Below, in pieces: positions 11,365-24,155 of a stretch of 64,000 bases of DNA. The position numbers and the translations under genes are program-made. The notes below the pieces were generated by a model. That model was not told the DNA's origin. It saw only the letters and a program-made list of their open reading frames with translations, and did no database searches. The stretch comes from Plectrocnemia conspersa (lineage: Eukaryota; Arthropoda; Insecta; Trichoptera; Polycentropodidae): NCBI GenBank assembly GCA_009617715.1, contig VTFK01000043.1, positions 1,116,001 to 1,180,000 on the forward strand, read 5' to 3'. Numbering within the stretch: the first letter of the stretch is position 1; each line of letters starts with the position of its first letter.

Positions 11365-12680
11365 AAATTAGTATAGCGAATACTAATCGAATTTGTAGGA
11401 TTCTTATCGTTTTTTTAATCGAATTAATTTTAGCGGTTATCCAAACGGTTGGGAAATACTCAAAAGATAGACAGGTGCTGAAGATGTTTGTTAAGTAAGA
11501 AATGTAATTTCTAGGAAGGTGTATAATCAGCGTGTTATCAAATCTGTCAATTCAGATTTTTTTTATTTTTCAAGTTTTTAATTACATTTAAAATTTCTCG
11601 TGAGCTTATTTTGCGAATTAAATCCTTATCTACCGCGAATGCTTATATTTTTCTCATTGATCTGTTTATTTTACTTTCAGTTTTAGAGTATTGTATAATA
11701 CGATACAGAAAGATACATCATCTAACATCTCTACCTTACTCTGATTCGTGTCAGCTATAATATTTCCACTATTCAACTGTGGAATTTCTGTATATTTATT
11801 TTTAAGCGATTTAGTTGCTTTTATCTTTTCAAATTTACGCGATTATGTTTCTTTTTTAATGCTCTGAAATGTATCAGTTAATTTGTTTTTTAACTGCTGA
11901 TATTTAGGTTTTTGCCACTCCTTTCTAATTTTAATTTTAATTAATTCAATAATCGATGGAGTAGGTTCAATATAAATATGAAAATGTTTACGTGTCAGTA
12001 CTAGTTAGATTACGGTTATTAAATAATTAATATCATCGTCGATAGTTTTAGTGTCCGTTGAGGAATAGCTATGTCGCCTAACAACTAAAGTGGACTCGAC
12101 AATACTCTTGAAACCCTTCTAATCAGCATTGTTATAATCAAAGACAATGTTATGGATAACTTCAGCTTTGCCCTCCAGTGTAATGGCGTCGTGTGGTTGG
12201 TAGGGTAATGCATTGCTGATTTTTGGAAGTTTAAAATCATATCCGCGTTGTATGAGTGCAAGTTGCTAAAAAGCGTCGTCCCGGATCGATTCACACCGGA
12301 ACAATTCCAATGCACGTGTCTAGCATTGAGATCTCCGGTTAAAATAACGAAATCCTCAAGACCAAAAATCGCATCAAAATCATTACCCTGCGATAATTAT
12401 TTTTATCCTATTTTTATGTTTAATTTGCAACGCGATAGTTTCTAGGTTAATTGTGTTAGTGTTTATGCGCGTGTGTTTTATTGATTTATTTTTTTCAAAT
12501 ATCACGACTACTCTGCCCGGTTTTGAGATACGGTCCCTCCGGAGACAGGCAAAGTTGGCGATGTAAATATTTGCGTGCGGTATCAAATATGTTTCTATAT
12601 TAACGGAATGTCGACATCGCCCCTTAGCAATTTTAAAAACTATTATAAAATATTTTACAATACGTCTGATCACTGACACG
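11365..12680 (-). mobile_element. Jockey-like LINE remnant (endonuclease and start of reverse transcriptase)
   Basis: Read on the minus strand, the remnant follows the domain order of a Jockey/CR1-type ORF2. The apurinic-type endonuclease comes first (12679-12085). Its early part contains ETYLIPHANIYIANF and RRDRISKPG. After a deletion comes LEDFVILTGDLNARHVHWNC near 12345-12285, where GDLNA and HWN are family hallmarks. This is followed by YPTNHTTP where the conserved substrate-binding segment lies. The linker lies at about 11970-11700. The start of the reverse-transcriptase domain (about 11640-11370) resembles VIKNLKNKK..L and YFPT-type motifs. Multiple stops and at least one frameshift near 12380 make it inactive. 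The 5' part of ORF2, ORF1 and the YxDD catalytic box were not seen. Confidence 0.8.
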
Positions 12681-15193
12681 AATCACAAGGTAATCACCGA
12701 TGGACGACAATCACTGACCACTAATCGAATTAACCATTACTTACAACATACTCTCAATTATGTTTTGGCAAATTCTTTTCAAATTTCAGTACAGTGCCAA
12801 ATTTATTGAATATTATTGTACAATCATCTGGAAGGAAAATGTAAGTTGTTCTATGGTTGACTATTGATAAAAATTATTCGACTCTCTAAATTTATGTGAA
12901 TCTGAGATTTTTAAAACCAGCAAATAATAAATGTATTGTTTTGCATCTCAGCTAAACTTTAACCCTAAAATTTAAATATGATTTTACTAACTTATTTTCT
13001 AAAATAAATTGTTTTATATACGACTAGAATTTTGGTCAAAATATATCTGAAAAGCTTTAGAAATTTTTAGTACAATTTATGCAATTTTGAGTACAAATAC
13101 TACTTACGTATTTGTTTTCGACGTACTGCGTAACGTAGTCTTCAAGTCGTCTCCAAGATCAGGTTGAACTCTTTAAATACAGGTGACCATTTGGCTAGAT
13201 CTGATCTATATTATATTAATAATGACTGCTTTTTCGAGCTTCTAAGCATCGTCATAATCGTTTTGACATAATTCCGCTGAGCACTCATTGTTCCAAGTCG
13301 GAAGCGAAGTGCTAGTTCTGAAGGAAGTATACCCCTTCAAAATTAGGAGTGTTCAACGTAGCTTACAGTTCTCGATCTGGGCGGAAATAGTCTGTTAATT
13401 TGTACCATGCTTTGAAACTATAATAAATGAATTGGAGAAAACTTCGTTCTTAATAATAATTAAAAAAAAACATTTAATAGTTGAATATGTTCAAAAAAAA
13501 AACACTGACTTATTTTTAAAATAACGTGAAAATTTTGTTTTAAATCTACTCATGCCATGTATGAGACATGCCAACTGCATGGATTTATCAGTAATTAACT
13601 TTTTGGAGAAATTAACTACTCAGATCTATGAACGAAAATATCTTATACATTTGACCAATTTTAGTTTTATTAGTTTACCTAACCAGAAAAAAAGTTGATT
13701 ACTCCCAATTGGATTTTCTAAAACTCCTTTGCCTTTATTAGGTCAGCGTTGCGTTATTTAAAGGTTGCTTGTGTTTTTTTAATGACTTGTGTGATGTCCT
13801 AGCTTTATGATCAGAATCAGAATCTGCATATTTTTGATAAAACATTATAGGTGTTTTTACAATATGGTACTGTTCCTTAGTCATCTTTTAATGCTGTCAT
13901 TTTAAACGTATTATAATATTATGACACAAGAAATATGAAAAACGAATTCTACCTTACAGTATCATCATACATCTGGCAGCACTCCGTCACGACACTTTGC
14001 AAACTGACGCAGTGTTACTAACCAACCGTTCGTATTTTATTTTTACGGCGCACTTCAACCTTATTCCATTATATATATAGATAACGTCAGCGCGCCTTTT
14101 AAATATAACAGCAAAATTAATTTATGTCGAATGTCATATAAATCTAAAACCATCAATGTTAATATTAAATTTATTGAAGCAAATATATTTAATTTTATGA
14201 GAAGTAATTTACTGTATAATAAACATTAATTAAATGTGATGCAATAAATAATAAATAATGAAACGACTTCCGTTAATATATTTTAAATTGGAAGCAATAT
14301 ATTATATGTACTAAATTCGCTATATAAATTTTGCAATTATTTTCGATAAGATTAGGTTTTCTGGATTCGCATATTTTCAATAACGCTCGAGTTTGCTGAG
14401 CTTTTATGGACTATAGCATTTTTTTAATCCAATTAAATCAATAAATAAATATTCAATTCTAGCTTATTACAATTTCTATTTTTTGTATTAATCTGCATAA
14501 ATTATTGTATCAAAATAACGTAAATAATAAACATATTTCAACACTTGTACATAAATAATGAATGTTTGACATGTACGAGTGTAATAGTGAAAATATTATT
14601 AAAGTACTGTAAATATTCTGATTTTAGCTAGTAATTTACTTTTATTACAACATATTGTTGTTATTATTACTTCGAAAATATAATACGTCGTTCGTGTGAA
14701 AATTGATTTTGCCCAAATATATCGAGATTACGTTTCATATATGCGTGACAACGATTACGTCAACCCAAAATTGCTTACACGTATGTAGGTATTAACCGAC
14801 GCTATATCGCTACATGGGATATTTGGAAAATCGCCTAATTTTCAGGTAATAAAATTATTTTTGTAAAATCGTTGTTGAGTGCCAGTTGAGAGTTAACAGC
14901 ACATCTTGGCGCAGTTCTGAGCGTTATCGCCTCTAGCACGTGTTCCGTAGTATCAAGCATTCTCTTAACTAAGTGAGAAAATTGTTTGCATAATGGATAC
15001 TACTTAGGATCGAATGGAGTTGCTACAATTGATACGAGTTGCGAGAAACTTAAATGTCAGAACTCAACCATGCACTATTTTACTTCTATATGTATGTACA
15101 TTCATACCTGCTACTTGTATTAAAGTGATATATCAATATATGTGAATATTATTATTATTATTACTATTATTTTTAAACAATTAGCGTTTAATG
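12681..15193. other. AT-rich DNA with unexplained GC-richer patches
   Basis: No gene is supported. Patches at 13100-13420 and 13970-14110 are less AT-rich and may be decayed transposon or regulatory sequence; no motif was recognised. The target duplication of the neighbouring hAT element begins at 15194. Confidence 0.35.
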
Positions 15194-15201
15194 TATTAGT
15201 G
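15194..15201 (+). repeat. hAT target-site duplication, left
   Basis: TATTAGTG, identical to 17774-17781. An 8-base duplication is the signature of hAT insertion. Confidence 0.85.
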
Positions 15202-15233
15202 CATGGTTTCCCAAACTATGTTCCGCGGAACAC

Positions 15234-15427
15234 AAAATAGGTGTTCCGCGGAGCCGAAATAGATATTTCACAAAAATTTGGAGTAGATTAAAAATATTGT
15301 TAGTCTTGCTAATTTGGCTCCGCGGAACACCAGTGTTCCGCGGAGCCAAAATAGGTGTTCCGCGGAGCCGAAATAGATATTTCACAAAAATTTGGAGTAG
15401 ATTAAAAATATTGTTAGTCTTGCTAAT
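15234..15427 (+). repeat. 80-base direct repeat inside the hAT 5' end
   Basis: Bases 15234-15313 and 15348-15427 are identical over 80 bases, each starting AAAATAGGTGTTCCGCGG. Between them lies a perfect 17-base-arm palindrome (15314-15330 and 15333-15349, two-base loop) built from TTGGCTCCGCGGAACAC. The duplication creates an apparent 111-codon minus-strand frame at 15188-15523 that is only repeat-derived. Identity of the copies suggests a recent duplication or gene conversion inside an otherwise old element. Confidence 0.85.
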
Positions 15428-16088
15428 ACATAGAAATTGTTTATAAATCTGATAAAAATACTTGAAAATATGTGCTAAGTATTCAACATTGATGTGTACA
15501 AATTCTGGAGGGAAAAGTTTCATATGTCAGTGCTTGTTATGAAAACTTATTTATGTGATGTAACTTTTATGCAATTTCTTCGGTGCCACGAATGCCACTT
15601 TTTACACGATTAATTTACGCAAATTCACTTGTATGTGATTTTTATACAATATTTTTTCAATCTTAGGATCCAATCTGTCAAATTTACAAAAGGTTATGGC
15701 AGATAATTTTTCACGCCTTTTTATTCTATGTATTAATTCCTAAAACTAATTTATTGCGTTAAAACAGGATTGGGTGTATACTTTTGGAAATGTAAATAAA
15801 TTAAATAAAGTTTGCATAAAAATGAATCGATTTTCTTGTACATTAATTTAGTCTGATTGCTACAGATTTTTTACATTTTGCCAAAAAAAAAATACAGAAT
15901 TTACATATTATTCAAAAACTACCCATGGATCTTTGGTTGAAAACAGAAAATTTGCCGAAATAAAGGCCAAATACTTTTACTAATACGTCTACATCGAAGA
16001 AGAAAATAATCCAAAAACTTTGATTTCTTCAAAATCGAATAAAGAACAAGTGTCATCTATGAACAGACCAAAATGAAAGTACAATTAA

Positions 16089-17600
<1,512 letters not shown>

Positions 17601-17773
17601 TAAGAACCCAAAATCATCAGAGTCATTAAGAGTTTTATTTTTTTGGATATTTTTATGTTTATTTAATAAATTTAATAACATTTTTTACCCAACCTAAAAA
17701 ATAAGCTAAGTGTTCCGCCAAAATTTTCGGATTTGCCAAGTGTTCCGCCGCTGAAAAAGTTTGGGAAACCCTG

Positions 17774-17781
17774 TATTAGTG
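17774..17781 (+). repeat. hAT target-site duplication, right
   Basis: TATTAGTG, the exact partner of 15194-15201. Confidence 0.85.
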
Positions 17782-18174
17782 TATCGCATTTCGTGCATAA
17801 CACTATTTCATTAGAATAATACCTTTTCTAATTTGTAAAGCTTGTTACAAAATAAAAAATAAAATGTGTAAGCAATGCATTGGATTAAGTCATTAATGGT
17901 GGTTTATAACCATTTTCAAGTTTACAATATAAAGTAATTAATCCAAATAAAATATGTTCCTGATTTCTGCACTTGTTTTAGTCTGCCAAACTACCTTGTT
18001 GGCAAGACAAAAATTTTTTTTTTTGCGGCGGAATTCGTCAAATACATTACTAATTTTTTGTGTTAAAATTATTTCCGTTACCCTAGCGCATTACTTAAAG
18101 CAAGTACAAGAAATACACTTAGCGTTATCTGGCTTTGTTTACGCGGACTACGCTGGCGAACCTCGTGTGTTTCA

Positions 18175-18204
18175 ACAGATTTCCGAAGTGCTTCGGAAAT
18201 CTGT
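18175..18204. repeat. perfect 14-base-arm inverted repeat
   Basis: ACAGATTTCCGAAG, then TG, then CTTCGGAAATCTGT. It sits in a GC-richer patch at 18080-18220 and lies within an open frame (17954-18301) that is otherwise low-complexity. It could form a hairpin or bind a dimeric factor; function is unknown. Confidence 0.7.
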
Positions 18205-18348
18205 AATTGAATCTGACTATTTTTTGTGTAGCACAATTTTAAGTGGTGCATATTTTGAAATTGTAAATAAATATATATTTTTATTGAATATATATATATA
18301 ATATATTGTTTATGAGCTCATTATTAGAAAATTTTGAATACATAATTT

Positions 18349-18547
18349 GTACGACCTAGCTCGATTTTGATCATCATTGAGATTAGGAAAGTTTAGATAA
18401 ACTTAATATGTGATAATCGATCGAGATTATAATAATCACTAATTCTGATCTTCCTTGATTAAAAAATTGCTAAAGTCATTATATAATAGGATTCGAGCCC
18501 ATGTCTTTCGTGTCAATAGATAGCGACGTATGCTTTGTCTATCGTGA
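18349..18547 (-). repeat. tRNA-derived SINE copy 3
   Basis: Begins GTACGACCTAGCTCGATTTT (the SINE tail on the other strand) and ends with the complement of a box-B-like GGGCTCGAATCC near 18490-18501 and a degraded box A near 18530. It has the same layout and length as the copies at 31099, 40546 and 46118. Confidence 0.65.
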
Positions 18548-21500
18548 TTTTTTGATTTAAAATTAATTTCTCTGTGAATTTGAGTCACATATAAAATGTA
18601 AGTAATACTATTTATAACAATTGTAAAGATAGAATTTATATTGCAACATCATTTTCATTTTATATTTCGTTTCGCACAAAACACATACGAACTGAACTAA
18701 CTTTCACTTAGTGGAATTGTTTAATTGATACGGCCGTTTAAAAAATAACGCTTTTATTTACGTCATGCATGTATCCTTACTTTTTTTCGGGATTGGTGGC
18801 TAAGCTTAGACGCTGTTTGATAGCAGTATGTTATACTAAATGTGTACAGGAAGTTCCAATAAGGCATTGACTTATAGTCTTACAATTGTGAAAAATCTGT
18901 GGCAGTGGTATTTGGTTCTTGTCTTGAGAATCGGGAAAGTAGTTGTCAGTCTTCCTTGAGTAAATTGGTGTTGTGACAAAGCGTTATATCTTTTAAAACG
19001 AATCTTCAATGTAGCCTGAGCAAATTGAAACTGAGCCAATAGCGTTAGTGTTTAGCCCCACCTATAATCCAACCCCTTGTGAAAGTTCAAGTTTTAAAGT
19101 AGTCGTTTGATAATTGTAAAACATAGTTAAATGATACTTATTCGATGCGAGATCATTAGTGTTTTTTTCTATACTTATCTCAAAGTTTAATCAAATTTTT
19201 GTAGTAAATGTTGCTGTTCAATGGTTTTCGAAAGTTTGTGTGGATATTGTGCAATTCATTTGTTTTATTTTGTTGTGAACCATTATGGTTTTGCATATTT
19301 ATAATAATTATTCTTTAGTCTTGAAACTCATTTTTTGCAAAAAAAAAAAACATTTTATTTGCAGCAACAAAAAAATTTAAGTCGCAAAATTAAAAATGTA
19401 ATTTAAAAATATAATTCGTTTAGTTGTATGTAACACGCAAGCGCGTACGGTGAGATACTTTCCCTTTCGCTCGCTCGCTTGTTAAGTGACAAGAGTGAGT
19501 GAGAGATAATGTTATTATTCCTATTATTTTTTCAAATGACAAGAAATATTTATAGATTTTATTAAAGATGCAAAAAACAAAAAAAAATGAAAATAAAAAC
19601 TTTTGCAATTGTACTTCTTTCTCTCCCTAACCACTGTTTGACACGTACTATCAAAGATATTGACGCTCAAAATCGTTATAGAGCAGTTTAAAACCATATT
19701 GTCGAAAACTGAAAGTTAAAATTGAATAAGTTCTCTCATTTTACTCCAAAAATACCGGTTCTCAAAAGAGCGGTCAATATTCGACGTGTGTGGAAAGCGA
19801 AATATTATTTTTTATAAATAAAAAGAATACTTATAAATATGTTGTACGTATTGTTCTATGTTGCTTAAAAAGGAACGCTGAAATTTTACAAGATATCTCG
19901 TCTTGCTCGAAAAATAACAATTTTCAAAGAGATATCTCACCGTGCTTGAAAGCGGGCGGGAAAAATTGCTTGGCTTCTTTCAGATGATGAACTATTGTAT
20001 ATGCAAATTTTATATATTCTGTCAAAAATATAAGTTCGAATAGCATCATACAATGGATATAGTAATTAATAATAATTGCATTGAAAACAGTGGTCATTCA
20101 AGAGTTTTTGTTCTATATTTCCCACAGATTTTAATTCGTTTAGATATAATAAGCAACTTGAATTTGATTAAAATTATAAATCTATAGTCGCCTCATCGGG
20201 TCTTGTTTTTATTTAAAAATAGTTTAAAAGCCCTTACGTATTAAAAACATATCGCTACAAAGCCAGCGCGTTCGTTAATTTCTCAGATTGTATGTACAAA
20301 TTGTGACTACAATTTAATTATCAAGTGGTTGTATTACTTATTTTGGCTTTGGAATTTAAGGCAATGGAATTTGAGGTGAACCTTCCAGACCTTTAAATTT
20401 ATATAGTAAAATACTTATACTATTGGGTCTATCGTGCTGTTTAATATGAAAGCATTTTTACAATGCAACTACTGTCGCCTATTTTGTCATAGCCAATCCG
20501 TCACGGATTTTCGCTTGATTCATATTTTTGCCTCCATGGTACGAAAATACGAGGGAAAAAATAATTTGCTTTTAACGTTAATGGAGAAAGTTTTTGATTG
20601 TGTTTTGCGTCATTGGGCAACGTTTAACGGAAAATCGGTTAAATAGCGTAAAATGGCGCAAAAGCGAGAAGGATAGACGAAGGCGAAAATATTTTTATTT
20701 TCTCGTCTGCCACTATAATATTCACAATAAATAACATAAATGTCACATTATATACAAATATATACATTGTATTAGGTAATGTATTTCTAGTAGCAGTGAC
20801 ATCGTCAGATTATTATCGAATCTTATCGGATCCTGTAGGATATTTCGAAGTTATTCTTTTGTATTACTTTTTCACCTCACCTTCTGTTTTAGTATGTTTA
20901 CTCGTGTTTATAATATTATATAATACTATGACGTATGTATGTATGTTCATGGCTGAACAATATAGGTTAAACTTAATACAAATTTATGTATATATACATG
21001 AATAAGTATTGAACTAATTTTCCTCTCGTATATGTATTAAAATGTAATATTATCCTAATGAATTATTAAAAATTAAAAACCACCAGATGACACACGTATA
21101 CGTAGTTGCCCGACATAATATTAAAAAAACTGCAATTAAAAAGTTTTCAAAAAATACTTTTGACCTTTAAAGTATGCTACTTGAAACCCTCAACAACAAC
21201 TGTTCTAAAATTAACGAGCCCACTTTCATACCGGGTGAATTTTTAAAATGTTCGCATTAAATGTATGATTGACTTAATATGTTTTTATAGTAACAAAATA
21301 AAATAAGAACCTTATATTTCAAGAGATAAATGTATGTTTATAATGTAATCATTTTATTTTATTGTATGTACATGTACCTACATATATCAGGTTGTCCCAT
21401 TAGTCTTACATTGTAAAAATATATATTTTTTTTTATTAACGATAATTTCACCATTCTTTCGACCTTTGCTAATAGTAGTCAAATCAATGGTGCTATTTTT

Positions 21501-21900
21501 TGTTGCGATATTTTCAACCCTAAATAAAAAATGGCAGTGGAGATAAAATAATCTCAGTTAAGCTATATATATGCTTTATAAGTTTCAACTTGGTCATAAT
21601 GTGACAATAACAGTTAAAAACATATACAATAGGCGGAGATGCCATTAAATTTAGAAAGTTTAAAAAAGATTTTACGTAGTCGTTAGGGGTTGTTAGGGCT
21701 GGCAGCAAAGCAGGTCCGAGATTACCGACACAAAAGCTAGCATAACGTGTCGACTACATCAGTTAACAAACATTGACAAAGTTAAGTTATGTGTTAATTT
21801 GCAGAATATTAGACAATAATTAGTGATTCTAGAAAATACCAATCAATAATGATTCTAAAACGGAAAAAATTATTTTTGAGACAAATTGAACTGAAGATGA
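18548..21900. other. AT-rich DNA with some GC-richer islands
   Basis: No gene is supported. Patches at 18840-19080, 19430-19480 (CGCTCGCTCGCTTG) and 20420-20700 are more complex. The last includes a 70-codon frame at 20434-20646 without family resemblance. A mariner-like terminus, CAGGTTGTCCCATTAGTC, occurs at 21389, but no matching end or transposase was found. Confidence 0.35.
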
Positions 21901-22426
21901 AAAGTATATCCTTCTCTTGTGTGCACCGCTGCCGTCACCAGTACTTGGGCTCTACGAGTCCAAACCTATGGGCGGGTACCCAGCTTTTGACGACCGGATG
22001 AGCGGAACCCACCCCCCGTAGTACTACATATTTTATGGAGTTCCATTAGTATTTCTCTCGATCATGGCGTACGGTCTTTAGTGTTTTCGTTGACTGACCT
22101 GCATTGTTTTTTAATTGCATGCATCTGTGGATCATTCTTGTAACAGCACCCCCCTTTTAAAGTGCCTCATTCGCAGCCTCGGCCCTCAGTCACCTCTAAG
22201 GGACCGATCCCTTTGCGTTACTCTGCTATGCTTTGTTCATCATAGCCAGTGCCTCGCGCTTCTACCTCGGACGGTCGCCCGAGAGATCAAGGGTTTGGGC
22301 TTTAACCTTATGAGAGTCCCCCCACTCTACCATACTATGCATGTGGTCGACTGGCGCCGAATACTCGAATTGTCCTACAGCCCCCCCCATCCCCAAATGA
22401 CGTCTCTGTTTATAATGCACATCAAA
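21901..22426. other. unexplained GC-rich insert
   Basis: About 500 bases that are sharply GC-richer than the flanks, with C-tracts (CCACCCCCCG, AGCCCCCCCCATCCCC). Frames are open for short distances, but no family is recognised. The composition suggests part of a transposable element, for example an LTR or LINE 5' region, rather than local DNA. It runs directly into the satellite-like repeat at 22427. Confidence 0.4.
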
Positions 22427-22650
22427 ATCAATAAAATCGTACCGTCGCCATGGAAACGCTCTCAGTTATCTAGTGTTCATATTAAGATTTTTTATAACAA
22501 TATTTCGACTTACAATAAGCGAGAATCAAATGAAGCATATCTAAACCAAATTTTGCCCAATAGGAAAGCGCAAAAAAATACAATTATCCTATCTCAGAAG
22601 GCAAAAATCCACGTCAAAAGCAATAAAATCGTGCCGTCACCAAATTGAGC
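22427..22650 (-). repeat. satellite-like dispersed repeat, copy A
   Basis: CAATAAAATCGTACCGTCGCC begins at 22429, and a near-identical CAATAAAATCGTGCCGTCACC begins at 22621. The block is thus slightly more than one unit of a repeat with a period of 192 bases here. Related blocks lie at 43490, 50995 and 62750 (the latter in opposite orientation). Shared internal motifs include GTTCATATTAAGA, TTTTTATAACAATATT, GAGAATCAAAT and the complement of CTTCTGAGAAG. Confidence 0.75.
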
Positions 22651-22990
22651 TTTATCAATTATATTTTCGCTAGTAAAAATATATACCTACTGGTGAAAAT
22701 GTATATAGCTTTACCAAGAAATACACATTCACTGTAACATATGATTTCACTGAAATGACATATTTTCAGGATAGATTCCACTGTTTTCTTTAGATTTTCT
22801 TTGAGGGATAACCCGATAATTTCTGATTTAGAATCAGGGATGCCATTTTAGTTTTATTCAAAAAGGGGGAGAGGATCAAAAGATTCAGAGGTATTTCATT
22901 ATATGACATGCATTTTTCTGGCTAAATTTAAGGGGGAGACAAATGCTGCCCCCCCCCCCCCAAATGACGTCCATGGATATTTGCTTTAGA
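22651..22990. repeat. dispersed repeat related to 62020-62470
   Basis: ATACCTACTGGTGAAAATG and TTCACTGAAATGA, followed by GACATGCATTTTTCTGGCT, a G-run and a C-run, reappear in reverse complement and diverged form at 62020-62470. There is no coding capacity. C-run plus AAATGACGTC also appears at 22382-22411, so the C-rich motif is present twice here. Family unknown. Confidence 0.45.
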
Positions 22991-23339
22991 GCAGAAATTG
23001 GTTTGACAAAAAACGAGATAAAGATGCGTTACAAGATCTACAATATATACATATATGCAAACAGCAACACCAACACAACATCATGACCACTTTGTTTTTG
23101 ATCAACTCATAATACTACGCTGTCTGCTTTTATAGAATACGTCTAAAAAAAATTAGCATTTTATATTATGTAATTGATGTGTTGGTAGCATGCTAGTTGA
23201 CGTTTAACAAAATAATAAAATCCATTTCCTGAAAAAGACACATTATAACTAATGCTTGTCCGTTTCCACAAATAATCATATATCTAATAATTTATACGGG
23301 AGAGACAATAATGTAATATGAACGATTCTTACACGGTAA

Positions 23340-23760
23340 ATACACGTAATATAATATTCTAAATGAATTCAGCCTATCGATGCCTAAACTTTTCCCACAT
23401 CCTGAAAAACCGATCGAAGAGCAGGCAGACATGGAGGTATATATTTCAGCCGGAGACGTCTCCGCTAAGCGCCACCATTCTCCAACTTTCTCCGTCGGCT
23501 TCGTGTCTCCGCCATATTAGCGTGATCAAACGGTTTATCTCGCTGCCAAACTGCCAAAGACAGAAAAAAGCTACTACCACTCAATTATTTACGCGGTCGG
23601 CCTTCGAGGAAAACGACCGGCTGCGATTTGATACGCAATCGCTCCTTTGACCAGTCGGTTCGAGGAAACACGGTCAAAGTTCCTTTTGAAACTCTTTCAA
23701 CCCCATTATAAATAGCCCATCTGTGTAAGCACCGTTGAATGTTAATCTAGCAAAACGTTA
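23340..23760. promoter_or_regulatory. GC-richer conserved-looking island
   Basis: Complex sequence with a CAGCCGGAGACGTCTCCGC palindrome-like segment, CGCCATATTAGCG and GTTAATCTAG. A 95-codon frame (23363-23650) spans it but shows no known family, and its codons are those of the island's base composition. I favour regulatory DNA or an untranslated exon over a protein gene; the evidence is compositional only. Confidence 0.3.
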
Positions 23761-24084
23761 AATGAATCAATTCGATGGAGAGTCAAAACTTTTAAATGGA
23801 ATCTATAAAAGGACTACTTTTACAAGGTTTCTCGTAGAGAAGTTTAGTTTCGTTTTAGTTAGTTTTTCCAAAATAATTTTCCGATAATAAATTACTATTA
23901 TCTAATTGATTTTGACCAGTGTGTTATTGATCAACTTAATAAAAATATTTTTATAATAAAATATGATTTTTTAAGAAATTGAAAATACAGTTGCATTGAG
24001 ACTTTTTAAGACACTGCTAAAAATTCTATATTAAAATTTGTATCAACTAGAGTTATTGGTTATTCAGCATTAACTAGTAAATTT

Positions 24085-24155
24085 CTAAAGATAGACCAGC
24101 AGTAGAATTGGTGACTAATACCTGAAAGAACTGGGTTCAATTCACATATAAATGT
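24085..24155 (+). repeat. partial SINE head (copy 7)
   Basis: GATAGACCAGCAGTAG, then GGTGACTAATACCTGAAAGA and CTGGGTTCAATTC, match the tRNA-like head of the copy at 640-818. The body and tail are not recognisable. Confidence 0.5.

Noticed and set aside
15188..15523. 111-codon minus-strand open frame with an internal peptide repeat
   Set aside because: The peptide repeat is the translation of the 80-base DNA duplication in the hAT end, not a real protein repeat.
21389..21430. CAGGTTGTCCCATTAGTC as a mariner terminal repeat
   Set aside because: A plausible terminus, but no matching right end, TA duplication or transposase could be found, so it was left out of the feature list.
22115..22648. 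177-codon plus-strand open frame
   Set aside because: It runs from an unexplained GC-rich insert into the satellite-like repeat, so its second half is repeat sequence and the protein has no family features.
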